Origin: an uncultured Muribaculaceae bacterium
GTDB taxonomy: Bacteria; Bacteroidota; Bacteroidia; Bacteroidales; Muribaculaceae
NCBI GenBank assembly: GCA_944320595.1
Contig: CALUIB010000004.1
Coordinates: 1-64,000 of the forward strand
Direction: 5' to 3'
DNA: 64,000 bases
In this document: positions 27,372 through 35,432 of the stretch, piece by piece
Layout of the letters: every line of letters begins with the position of its first letter
Position numbering within the stretch: position 1 is the stretch's first letter
Position numbers and translations under genes: made by a program
The notes under the pieces: generated by a model
Databases searched by the model: none
The model's input: the letters and a program-made list of their open reading frames with translations, nothing else
Told to the model about the DNA's origin: nothing

Positions 27372-28964
27372 TTATTCAATTACTTTCCACTCTGAAATTG
27401 TGCCGGTCTGCGAGGAGAATACCGCGCCTATTTTATATAGTCGGCGGCTGTCGGCGGCGTAGGGGCGGGCGTAGCCCTTCTCCTCGATTTGCGCTAGCGC
27501 ATCGTCGGCAGTGCCGTCGAGCTTGAACTCGAAGATGTAAACGTAGTCGGGAGTTTCCACTATGCAGTCCACGCGCCCCTCGCTCTGCTGCTTTTCAGCA
27601 TATACCGTATAGACGCTCACGAGGCGGAATATCAGGTAGAACGTGTAGTGGAAATACCGCTCCCGCTCCCTCTCGTTTTCCTTGCGCCGCATGGCGTAGG
27701 GTATGTCGGAGAGGAACGACGTGAACAGCTTGCACAACTTGTCGGTGTCGCCATCCTCAAGCGCGTCGAGCAGGTCCTGCACCCAGCTGTTCACGCTCTC
27801 GGTGCGGGGCTTGAAATAATCGGCGGCAACGAGCGACACGAAACCCTTCTTAACCTCGTTGTTGGGATAGTCGAGCAGGAACGTGCCGCGCCGCGGCCTG
27901 TAGTCCTTTATGGTGAGGTAGCCGCTCTGGTATATCATCGGCAGCGGCTTTTCAACCGTGGCCTTGTAATCGACAAACTCCTGCGGGTCGTAATACTTGC
28001 CCGTTATCTCGTCGAGGTTGTCGTCGGTGTGCGACAGCAGCCGCACTAAGTAGCTCGGCGTTCCGCTGCTGAACCAGTAGTCGCGTATGTCCTGTGAAGC
28101 AAAAGCATTCAGCAGACTGAACGGGTTATATACATCAGTCATGTTTTTGCTAAAGTGGTAGCCGTCATATTGCCGTTTCAGTGCCTTGCGCATTTCATCG
28201 CCGCTGATGCCCTGGCTGCCTGCCATATCTTCGATGGGCTCGGCAAAATAACCTTCCATCTCCTGCTGGGTGATGCCGCACAGCGTCTCGTATCGAGGGT
28301 CCATGCTTATGTCGGCTGGCTGGTTGAAACCGCTGAACACGCTCACCTGCGAGAACTTGGTCACCCCGGTCAGCAGCACGAATTGCAGGTCGTTGTCGGC
28401 AGCCTTGAACACCGAGTAAAAGCCCTTCAGCGTCTCGCGGTTGCGGTCTTCGAGCTGCCACTGATGCCCCGCCACATCAACCGTTATGTCGGTGTCGAGC
28501 ACGTCGAGTATGGGCTTGTCGTACTCGTCGATAAGCACCACGCAACGCCTGCCGCTCCGCTCATGCGCACGGGCAAGCACGTAGGCAAAGCGGTTCCCAA
28601 GGTCGGTAACCTCCTCCATTCTGCCATATTCCTTCTCCCAACCCGAAATCTTGGCATTCAGTATCGTTTCCAATGTTCCAGGCATGGTGAAATCACTTGC
28701 ATTGAAATCTATGTGGAACACAGGATATTCAGCCCACTCAGTTTCAAGCGAGTCGATGGCAAGTCCGCGGAAAAGCTCCTTGCGGCCAAGGAAATAGTTC
28801 TTCAGGGTGGAAACAAGCAGGCTCTTCCCGAACCGCCGTGGGCGGCTCAGAAAATATATAGTACCGTCATGAACCAAGTTATATATCAATGCCGTCTTAT
28901 CGACATATACATAACTGTCCTCCCTAAGTTTCTCAAAGCTCTGTATGCCTATCGGGTATTTCAT
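27372..28964 (-). CDS. AAA-ATPase-like / PD-(D/E)XK nuclease protein, copy B
   Basis: 530 aa, with the same architecture as copy A, its tandem neighbour: Walker A SRPRRFGKSLL, Walker B CVVLIDEYDKP and the DUF1703 nuclease-like E-x-K in IFEFKLDG. Residues 1-88 and 127 to the end are almost identical to copy A (about seven changes), while residues 89-126 differ at about half the positions, with no length change. The last residues are KVIE rather than KVR. It is the promoter-proximal gene of the pair, with a perfect Bacteroidetes promoter about 100 nt upstream. Catalytic residues look intact in both copies. Confidence 0.92.
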   Translation of the reverse strand: MKYPIGIQSFEKLREDSYVYVDKTALIYNLVHDGTIYFLSRPRRFGKSLLVSTLKNYFLGRKELFRGLAIDSLETEWAEYPVFHIDFNASDFTMPGTLETILNAKISGWEKEYGRMEEVTDLGNRFAYVLARAHERSGRRCVVLIDEYDKPILDVLDTDITVDVAGHQWQLEDRNRETLKGFYSVFKAADNDLQFVLLTGVTKFSQVSVFSGFNQPADISMDPRYETLCGITQQEMEGYFAEPIEDMAGSQGISGDEMRKALKRQYDGYHFSKNMTDVYNPFSLLNAFASQDIRDYWFSSGTPSYLVRLLSHTDDNLDEITGKYYDPQEFVDYKATVEKPLPMIYQSGYLTIKDYRPRRGTFLLDYPNNEVKKGFVSLVAADYFKPRTESVNSWVQDLLDALEDGDTDKLCKLFTSFLSDIPYAMRRKENERERERYFHYTFYLIFRLVSVYTVYAEKQQSEGRVDCIVETPDYVYIFEFKLDGTADDALAQIEEKGYARPYAADSRRLYKIGAVFSSQTGTISEWKVIE

Positions 28965-29066
28965 AATGCCTATCCTCTTTTATGGGGAACATAAGATGGC
29001 GCACATTGAGAACCGAATATCAAGCTTGCTTGAATGTCCTGTCCAAACGCAACCTCTCCCATATTA

Positions 29067-29097
29067 CAAATGTAATCATTTAATCTTGCTTTTCAAA
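29067..29097 (-). promoter_or_regulatory. Promoter of the tandem ATPase/nuclease genes
   Basis: Minus-strand TTTG (29094-29097), 19 nt, TACATTTG (29067-29074): full consensus and spacing. Predicted leader of about 95 nt before the 28964 start codon. Confidence 0.82.
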
Positions 29098-29211
29098 ATA
29101 ACGAAACAATGTCTCCATTATTTTTGTGACAGATGTTAGGAATTTTGTAACACTGCCGATATGTATATTTTGGTTTATTTTGCAACTTAAAATTTTGAAC
29201 AGTTCTCTTTT

Positions 29212-30105
29212 ATGGATGGCAAAATCATTATTGACAACCCAACTATGCTGAAACAAGACGGCGTTATCGTATATGGCGACAACCGCATTGCCCTTATCGA
29301 GAAACTAAATTATGAACCCGACAATCTGCCAGTGCGCATCGACATGGTAGTAGGGCTGGTTTGCCTAAACGGAAATGCCACCTTCTATGTCAACGGAAAC
29401 AAGCTGCATATTGAGGCCGGCGATTTATTCGTGTGCCACCCCAATGCCATACTCTCGGATAATGAACATAGCGACGACATTGATGTGCGCTGCTTTTGCA
29501 TGACGCGCGAATATGTCAAGCACCTGGCCATGATGCCACGAAACATTTGGGAAATAATATTGCACATTGAGAAATCACCAATCATGCACCTCCAACAGCT
29601 AGAAATAAACACTTTCACGCAATATTACAACCTGCTACGAACCAAATTGCTAAGCAAGCCAAGCACCAACCGAGATGCAATCATCGACTCACTTGCACAA
29701 GCCATAATATATGAAATTCAAGACGCTTTCGCTACGGTCGCCAAAATCGAGCCGGTAAAATACACCTCCTCCAATATGCTGTTTTCACGGTTCCTTGAAT
29801 TGCTGTCGGAATCGGCACCCAAGGAACGGGAAGTGACCTACTACGCCGACCGACTATTCGTCTCGCCCAAATACCTATCGGCGGTGTGCAAGGAGGTTTG
29901 CGGCAACACGGCATCGGCAATAATCGGAGCATACGTCACAAAGGAAGTGGAACGTCTGCTAAAGGCCAACACCATGAGCATAAAGGAGATTGCCAACGAA
30001 CTGAATTTCTCAAGCATATCGTTCTTTGGCAAATATGTGCGCAAGCGACTCGGAATGTCGCCCAAGCACTACCGCGAACTACTTGCCCGCAACGCAGGCA
30101 AATAA
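29212..30105 (+). CDS. AraC-family transcriptional regulator
   Basis: 297 aa. An N-terminal cupin-like sensor (about 20-110; NGNATFYVNGNKLHIEAGDLF) is followed by a linker and the AraC double HTH (about 195-295): YYADRLFVSPKYLSAVCKEV and IKEIANELNFSSISFFGKYV, ending RLGMSPKHYREL. It is divergent from the tandem ATPase genes (247 nt between starts) and followed by a decayed DUF4143 gene. Its target is not evident; the closest candidates are itself or the divergent ATPases. Slightly lower GC than the suf genes. Confidence 0.92.
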   Translation: MDGKIIIDNPTMLKQDGVIVYGDNRIALIEKLNYEPDNLPVRIDMVVGLVCLNGNATFYVNGNKLHIEAGDLFVCHPNAILSDNEHSDDIDVRCFCMTREYVKHLAMMPRNIWEIILHIEKSPIMHLQQLEINTFTQYYNLLRTKLLSKPSTNRDAIIDSLAQAIIYEIQDAFATVAKIEPVKYTSSNMLFSRFLELLSESAPKEREVTYYADRLFVSPKYLSAVCKEVCGNTASAIIGAYVTKEVERLLKANTMSIKEIANELNFSSISFFGKYVRKRLGMSPKHYRELLARNAGK

Positions 30106-30132
30106 CCTACCCGCAGCGAAACTGCCGCAACA

Positions 30133-30545
30133 TTAATGTAACAACCAATGAGCCATATCGGCCATTTGAATTCCTTCGTAATCATATTGTTCGTGCCAAT
30201 AACATTTTATAGGCATCCTTTATCTTGACCAATGGGTCGATTTCCCGATTGAATGTGGCAATATCCGAAATATTGTCGCTCACTTGGATATATAATTTCT
30301 CATTGCCACACATCGCCACAAAATCGACCTCCTTCTGATACAATTTTCCCACATACACCTGGTATCCGCGGCGCAGCAATTCTATGTACACACGACATTC
30401 TCATACACTCGCCCCCAGTCCATATTCCGCCTGCCAAGTATTGCATAACGGATTCCGGTGTCGGCCAAGTAATACTTGTTCAGCGACTCCAAATAGTGTT
30501 TGCCGCGAATGTCGTATCGGTCAACTTTATAATATCGTAGTCTTT
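30133..30545 (-). pseudogene. Frameshifted, 5'-truncated DUF4143 ATPase
   Basis: Read on the minus strand, one frame gives YYKVDRYDIRGKHYLESLNK and YYLADTGIRYAILGRRNMDW. It breaks at an extra AC pair in the ACACAC run at 30388-30393 and continues in another frame as YIELLRRGYQVYVGKLYQKE, VDFVAM and KIKDAYKM. A second shift near 30200 leads to YWHEQYDYEGIQMADMAHWL and a TAA at 30133. These are consecutive pieces of the DUF4143 C-terminal domain. The AAA domain is gone. Confidence 0.82.
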
Positions 30546-30602
30546 TTATATTTGATAAACAATATATTACACCGATATTTTAGTATAATTTTAAATATCG
30601 AC

Positions 30603-30641
30603 AGTTTCAAAACTTTAATTTTTTTCATTTTTTGAAACTGG
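30603..30641 (-). terminator. AT-rich inverted repeat at the end of the nitroreductase gene
   Basis: CAGTTTCAAAA (30603-30613) and TTTTGAAACTG (30631-30641) are perfect inverse copies, overlapping the last codons of the nitroreductase gene. A second weaker AT-rich hairpin (CGATATTT/AAATATCG) follows. Probably a terminator for the coaX-lptC operon; no clean T-run on the minus strand. Confidence 0.45.
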
Positions 30642-31572
30642 CAAGTGGGCGGCGGCGTGAATAGGCTGGCGGCGGAGCGGCGTGACCTATACGCAACAGC
30701 ACCTGCACCCGTCCGGGCAGCCCCAGTTGCGACGTCAATGAGGCAGCAATGCCGTCCACCTCGCACGGCTGGCACATAAATGCACAAGCCACCCCATGCA
30801 TGGCGGCAGTGAGCAAAAAGTGCTGGAGCCTGCGGCCGCATTGCACCCACCCTTCAACATCATCGGGCGCAGCAAATGCCGCAACCACCGGCGACGACAT
30901 AAATTTACGTACATCGCTGCGGCTCTGCACCTGCGCTTTCAGAGCCATCGAAGTGGCCATGCGTGACACCCATACAGGCACTCCGCCAGGAATGCCCAGC
31001 ACATCATATCCCAGCCCATCCATCATCGACTCGGTTTCCTTGCGATTATGCCGTATCCAACCTTTAAGCTCCCCACGGCTGCGACTATCGCCGTAAATCA
31101 CATTGTCGGCCTCTACAATGCTGTCTCTCACTGCACAGAATTGCGCCGACCCACGCGCATACAGCGTGGCATCGCAAGCCACGAGCAGGTCGGCCACCTG
31201 CTGCGGGATTTCAGTGCCGTCATACTCATTGCGGTTGGTATGGCGACGTTCAATAGCGGCAATAAGTTCCGACGGGGCAACATCACCGTTGACATTGAAA
31301 GAGACCAACACGCCGCCATCCCGCGCCATTCGCACCACCCCCGACAACCCCATGCCGGTGGCAGCCACGCACATATTCTCGACAGCGCAACCTATTGAAA
31401 TATACAACTCGCGGTCGTGTGGGTCAAGAACCGGCAGCCTGCGGCTGTAATCGGGCTGCACAAGGATGCCGCTACCATCGGCTGACAGGCTGAAAAGCCA
31501 CGGCTGCGAATTATGCCCCGAAGGTGCCTTGATGGCTGCTCCGAGCAGCGTGTCATATACAATGTCGTTCAT
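30625..31572 (-). CDS. Nitroreductase-family (Acg-like) flavoprotein
   Basis: 315 aa. APSGHNSQPWLFSL near the N-terminus is the FMN-binding Acg-type nitroreductase signature. RRHTNRNEYDG in the middle and GRRLQHFLLTAAMHGVACAF in the second half are the matching internal half-domain, so this is the fused-monomer form like mycobacterial Acg (Rv2032). Substrate unknown, and some relatives are catalytically inactive FMN-storage proteins. Its ATG overlaps the lptC stop (ATGA), so the two are translationally coupled. Last gene of the coaX operon. Confidence 0.82.
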   Translation of the reverse strand: MNDIVYDTLLGAAIKAPSGHNSQPWLFSLSADGSGILVQPDYSRRLPVLDPHDRELYISIGCAVENMCVAATGMGLSGVVRMARDGGVLVSFNVNGDVAPSELIAAIERRHTNRNEYDGTEIPQQVADLLVACDATLYARGSAQFCAVRDSIVEADNVIYGDSRSRGELKGWIRHNRKETESMMDGLGYDVLGIPGGVPVWVSRMATSMALKAQVQSRSDVRKFMSSPVVAAFAAPDDVEGWVQCGRRLQHFLLTAAMHGVACAFMCQPCEVDGIAASLTSQLGLPGRVQVLLRIGHAAPPPAYSRRRPLASFKK

Positions 31573-32249
31573 TGATTGCCGTCGTTTGAGTCGCTATTGG
31601 CGGCAGCAGCGTGGTTACGCCTCACTGCCACAGTGTCTTCCCTCAGGCTGTCGATAGCCATCACCGAGTCGCGGCGTTGCTGCTGCCTCTGCTCCATGGG
31701 GAATATGCCGCTCACGCTGTCGAGCGTGTAAGTGGTCATGCGGTCGTTCGATACGAAACCATACCCTTCTATTATGCGGTCGGTCTTTTCGATATGCACA
31801 AACGAGTCGGAATAGATTTCGTTACGCCGCTGCGAGTAAAAAAGTTGATTTGTGAGGATAAGTTCGCGACGGGCAGTCTCGATATTGACATTGCCATCGA
31901 GCCTCCACAGCTGGTCGTTCTTGAAATAAGTGGCCGAGTCGCAAACTATAGAGGCCACCACATTGAACACCGTGTCGAACTGTTCAAGCAGCAACCCGTC
32001 GGGGAAACGCCAAAACGGTTTTTTCGCTTCCTCATACATCAGCCACGTTTGCGCCGTTATTCGGTACTTGGTTATTCCCGAGTCGCTTACAAGCGTGCGC
32101 ACACTGTCGGTCGCCATCGTCGGGGTAGTCTCGGGGTCGGTGGCGTGTTCCACCACGCTCCTCACCTCGTCGCGACAAGCCATCAGCACCACACAGGCTA
32201 CGAATATAAAGAATATGTTACGAGCTTTCTCCACGCCTTCTCCGTGCAA
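31569..32249 (-). CDS. lptC: LPS export protein LptC
   Basis: 226 aa, inner-membrane anchored periplasmic protein linking LptB2FG to the LptA bridge. The N-terminal hydrophobic segment ends in VVLMACRD, a possible lipobox. The LptC/OstA-like beta-jellyroll is visible as ITAQTWLMYEEAKKPFWRFP, GLLLEQFD, ATYFKNDQLWRLDGNVNIE and IYSDSFVHIEKTDRIIEGYG, the phrase typical of Bacteroidetes LptC. The Gln-rich tail is variable. It starts 18 nt after the beta-barrel gene and overlaps the nitroreductase gene by 4 nt. Confidence 0.88.
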   Translation of the reverse strand: MHGEGVEKARNIFFIFVACVVLMACRDEVRSVVEHATDPETTPTMATDSVRTLVSDSGITKYRITAQTWLMYEEAKKPFWRFPDGLLLEQFDTVFNVVASIVCDSATYFKNDQLWRLDGNVNIETARRELILTNQLFYSQRRNEIYSDSFVHIEKTDRIIEGYGFVSNDRMTTYTLDSVSGIFPMEQRQQQRRDSVMAIDSLREDTVAVRRNHAAAANSDSNDGNQ

Positions 32250-32267
32250 GCGTCACCGCCGCTGCTG

Positions 32268-33527
32268 TTACTTAATCTTGTTTTGCCAGAACCACATCTC
32301 GTTGAAATTGATGCCGACGGTAATGTTGAAATAATTTTCCGAGATAAGGTTGGCCGGATATGCGGCGCGGTGCTTGTATTCAAAGCCTATGTTAATCACC
32401 GTCTTGCTCGAAGGCGTTGGCAGCCCGAAACCCAGCGACACACCATAGTCGCGCACATTGTTGCCGCGCACCATTATGTAGTCGTGGTTGAAGTGTCCGC
32501 CCACACGGTAGGTCATGCGCTGGAAATAGTTGCCACGCACATTGGGCGTGTAAGACGCACCGGCAGCCACCTTCCAACGATTGTCAAAGGCCATGTTCTC
32601 GAAGTTGGCCAAATTGTCATATTTTGCATCCGCCCAATTTTGGTAAGTGAAGTCGGCAGCCACCGTCAGGCGGTTGTCGAAGTTCCATGCCAAGCCGCCG
32701 CCATACGAGGCTGGCGTAGAGAACCTGTCCTTCATCGACACGTTGCTCACCGTGTCGATGGCCGACGTGGCATCATTCTGCACATCGTATTGCCGCGCCA
32801 GTGCTGTGCCGCGCAACGACTTCTTGGGAATATACACAAAGCCGAGCGTAAGGCTGTTGCGTTCGTCGAGGTCGATAGTATATTGCGCACCGAGCTGTAT
32901 CCCCCAGTCGCGTATTTCAAGTTCGCGCTCATAAAGCGACTGCACCGACGCTCCGCCGACTGTCGATGCGGCGTATGTGTCGTGGGTGATTGTGCCGAAG
33001 TTATACGACACATTGGCACCTATCGAGAAGTTCTTGAACGGCATATACGACAAGCCAAGGTACAGCATATTTATGCCGCCCGAGCCGCCGCGCGAGTCAC
33101 CTTCGCCATCGGACGACGAGCCAAACGAGTACCCTACCGACGAATATGGTATAAGGCCGATGCTACCACCCACCGTCTTGCTAAGCGGGAACTGCATGGT
33201 CACATAGTCAAGACCGCCGCCAAAACTTGTGCCGCTGTTGCCATTCTCGGTCATCTTCAGTGCCGTGAAGTCAAGCCCGAAGTCGAGCAGGAATGTCAAC
33301 GAGTCGCAATGCGCATACGAGGCAGGGTTCTTCACATTGATTTGCCGCCCGTTGTTGGTGGCGTACCCCACGCCCCCCATGGCACGCTGCGCCCCCGAGG
33401 TGTAATCGCTCAACGAGCCGTAACCAAACATCGAGTACGGACTCGACTCGCCGTTTTGCGCCGATGCCGCAACCGAGAACATCGGCAGCAGCATGGCCAT
33501 GACTATAAGCAATCTATATGTTTTCAT
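32268..33527 (-). CDS. Outer-membrane beta-barrel protein (FadL/PorV-like)
   Basis: 419 aa with signal peptide (MKTYRLLIVMAMLLPMFSVA, then ASAQ). The mature start SPYSMFGYGSLSDYTSGAQR, then AMGGVGYATNNGRQINVKNP and ASYAHCDSLTF, is the pattern of the hypothetical barrel protein that sits between coaX and lptC in many Bacteroidales. The remainder is regular amphipathic strands ending in F-N-x-x-W-F. No function is proven; a role in outer-membrane biogenesis is inferred from the neighbourhood. It overlaps coaX by 14 nt. Confidence 0.78.
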   Translation of the reverse strand: MKTYRLLIVMAMLLPMFSVAASAQNGESSPYSMFGYGSLSDYTSGAQRAMGGVGYATNNGRQINVKNPASYAHCDSLTFLLDFGLDFTALKMTENGNSGTSFGGGLDYVTMQFPLSKTVGGSIGLIPYSSVGYSFGSSSDGEGDSRGGSGGINMLYLGLSYMPFKNFSIGANVSYNFGTITHDTYAASTVGGASVQSLYERELEIRDWGIQLGAQYTIDLDERNSLTLGFVYIPKKSLRGTALARQYDVQNDATSAIDTVSNVSMKDRFSTPASYGGGLAWNFDNRLTVAADFTYQNWADAKYDNLANFENMAFDNRWKVAAGASYTPNVRGNYFQRMTYRVGGHFNHDYIMVRGNNVRDYGVSLGFGLPTPSSKTVINIGFEYKHRAAYPANLISENYFNITVGINFNEMWFWQNKIK

Positions 33528-34245
33528 TATATAATAATATTCTGTTTAGTCCTATTGAAAGCAAGTTGTCAACCACCGTCACCTTGCGCGACACTTGCGA
33601 TGCAAGGAACTTGCAGTCGCCACCGGTGAATATCACCACCAAGCCGCCGTTCATGCGAGCCGCAATCTTGTCGATATAGCTTTCTATCTCCGACACCAGT
33701 CCGCCCACCACGCCGGCACGGATAGCCGTTACCGTGTTATGGCCTATAAGTGGCACCTCGCCCTTGTAATCGACCAGCGGCAAGCGGCTTGTGTAATTGT
33801 TAAGCGCCTCGAAACGCATGTGCAGGCCTGGCGATATGTTACCGCCCAGGAAACGGCAGTCGGCAGTCACTATGTCGAGCGTCACAGCCGTTCCGGCATC
33901 CACTATCAGCACGTCGTGCCCCGGTGCGCAAGTGGTTGCTCCCACTGCTGCCGCTATGCGGTCGTGCCCCAGGGTGTGAGGCGTGTCGTATGCTATCTCC
34001 ACCGGCAACGGGGTGTTCTCGTCCAAGTATATGAACCGTTTCACCCTCTTGCGCAGCAATTCCATGATGCGGGCATCGGGCTTGCGAACCGACGAATAGG
34101 CGGCAGCCCTCACGTCATACACCTTTATGATACGGGCAAGAGCCGAGATCGACAGCAAGTCAAACCGCGCCACGGCCACAATATCGTTGCCTTCAAACAC
34201 CGACACCTTGGCCGACGAATTACCTTGATCGATTGTGAGATTCAT
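33514..34245 (-). CDS. coaX: Type III pantothenate kinase CoaX
   Basis: 243 aa. It phosphorylates pantothenate, the first step of CoA synthesis, needs a monovalent cation and is not feedback-inhibited. It has the N-terminal phosphate loop IDQGNSSAKVSVF, the substrate motif TLGHDRIAAAVGA, the catalytic motif VDAGTAVTLDIV, then GGNISPGLHMRFEAL and VIFTGGDCKFL. All ASKHA-fold motifs are present at normal length. First gene of the coaX, barrel, lptC, nitroreductase operon. Confidence 0.96.
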   Translation of the reverse strand: MNLTIDQGNSSAKVSVFEGNDIVAVARFDLLSISALARIIKVYDVRAAAYSSVRKPDARIMELLRKRVKRFIYLDENTPLPVEIAYDTPHTLGHDRIAAAVGATTCAPGHDVLIVDAGTAVTLDIVTADCRFLGGNISPGLHMRFEALNNYTSRLPLVDYKGEVPLIGHNTVTAIRAGVVGGLVSEIESYIDKIAARMNGGLVVIFTGGDCKFLASQVSRKVTVVDNLLSIGLNRILLYNENI

Positions 34246-34320
34246 AAAAACCGTCTATTCTCTCTGTATGGAACACAGCACCGCCAATGGGTATGGCCGG
34301 AAAGAGGCTGCATTACGGCG

Positions 34321-34328
34321 CAAAATTA
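34321..34328 (-). promoter_or_regulatory. -7 box TAATTTTG for coaX operon
   Basis: Minus-strand TAATTTTGC, 75 nt before the coaX start; no good -33 element. Confidence 0.5.
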
Positions 34329-34435
34329 CAAATTACACGGCAATTGTGATGAATATTTGCCACTTTTTAGCACTTTGCACAGCGCAATAATTGCTTTTTG
34401 ACGATAAGCAGCAGCCACCGCCGCATTGCAGCCGC

Positions 34436-34831
34436 CTATTTTCCTAATTTGCGTTTCAATTCCTTTTTCTCCTCGTGTCCTATCATAAATGCGGTGTAAA
34501 TCTGCAATGCCGCGCCAGCCATGAGGAATCCAAGCCAGTCGTACCCAGTAGCGTAAGGGAAGAAGTGCATCTCGGCCGAAAATTTCAAGTATGCCGACAG
34601 GCAGTAGCATATAGCCGAAACCGTGGAGATGCGGTAAAGCCGCTTGATGCGCAAGTTGCTGCCATGATACTTGTCGAGGATGCGCACCACAAGCGTGGCC
34701 ACGGCACCGGCGGCAAACACATAGTTCAACCATGGCTGGCGGAAAAGCAGCAAGTTGAGCAACACGGGTAACATTATCATGAGCATGGCCACCGAGAGCA
34801 CAATGCCCAGTATTTGAGTTTTCTTGTCCAT
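34436..34831 (-). CDS. Small four-helix membrane protein
   Basis: 131 aa with four predicted membrane helices (about 8-30, 35-52, 68-85 and 95-115) and a basic C-terminus (KKELKRKLGK). No family name recognised; it resembles small uncharacterised Bacteroidales membrane proteins encoded next to the septum initiator gene. It starts 12 nt after the divIC/ftsB-like gene and is surely co-transcribed. Confidence 0.75.
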   Translation of the reverse strand: MDKKTQILGIVLSVAMLMIMLPVLLNLLLFRQPWLNYVFAAGAVATLVVRILDKYHGSNLRIKRLYRISTVSAICYCLSAYLKFSAEMHFFPYATGYDWLGFLMAGAALQIYTAFMIGHEEKKELKRKLGK

Positions 34832-34843
34832 TCAGTTCTTTTA

Positions 34844-35167
34844 TTATTTAATGTCGGTTACGAACACCTCCTCATTGTCGCGCTTCATGCCATATTGCTC
34901 GCGCGCAATCTTTTCAAGCGTCTCGGGGTCGGTGTTCAGCTCCCCGGCCTTGCGGGCATAAAATGCCGCCGAATCGCTATATTGCTTTATCTCGCTTTCA
35001 AGCCTGCCTATGCGCTCCTGGTAGCCTATGCGCTTTATGTAGCTATTGTCGCCCCACACTATCGACACCAATATGGCACCCACCACAATCAGCAGCGGCA
35101 GGTTGAGCAGCACACGCACCCATAGCGGGCGGCCGGCGGCAGAAGATCTGTTAGCATTGTCAGCCAT
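34844..35167 (-). CDS. Septum formation initiator (FtsB/DivIC family)
   Basis: 107 aa from ATG 35167 (MADNANRSS); a TTG five codons earlier (35182) is also in frame but less likely. There is a short cytoplasmic N-terminus, one membrane helix (LLNLPLLIVVGAILVSIVWG) and a periplasmic coiled coil (YQERIGRLESEIKQYSDSAA), then the conserved PETLEKIAREQYGMK close. The family forms the FtsB/FtsL/FtsQ division complex. Minus-strand TTACTTTGC at about 35194-35202 is a near match to the -7 consensus. Confidence 0.88.
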   Translation of the reverse strand: MADNANRSSAAGRPLWVRVLLNLPLLIVVGAILVSIVWGDNSYIKRIGYQERIGRLESEIKQYSDSAAFYARKAGELNTDPETLEKIAREQYGMKRDNEEVFVTDIK

Positions 35168-35289
35168 ACGAAAAAATTGCAATATATATAGTCGTGCAAA
35201 GTAACGAATTAATTTCCAAAGCGCAAAATCGAGAGACTTGCAAAATGCCGCATGGACAATATGGCACAGGCATTAGCACAGCCGCATAC

Positions 35290-35327
35290 ACAAAAAAACA
35301 ACGGGGAGAGCCTCACGGCCATCCCCG
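35290..35327 (-). terminator. Terminator of the collagen-like lipoprotein gene
   Basis: CGGGGA (35302-35307) and TCCCCG (35322-35327) form a stem; on the minus strand it is followed by TTGTTTTTTTG. The rest of the 35183-35432 gap holds nothing else I recognise. Confidence 0.75.
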
Positions 35328-35432
35328 CTGCGTCATTATTAAGGACTTCTATTAAACTATATATTTTCCATTGAGTACCTATATATAGCCGTTGCCAAAA
35401 TCCTCCATATCCGGTTTAACTCATTGCTTTCA

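Noticed and set aside
31611-33629. 672-codon plus-strand open frame
   Set aside because: It runs antisense across lptC and the beta-barrel gene, both well supported; His/Val/Arg-rich composition is typical of a shadow frame.
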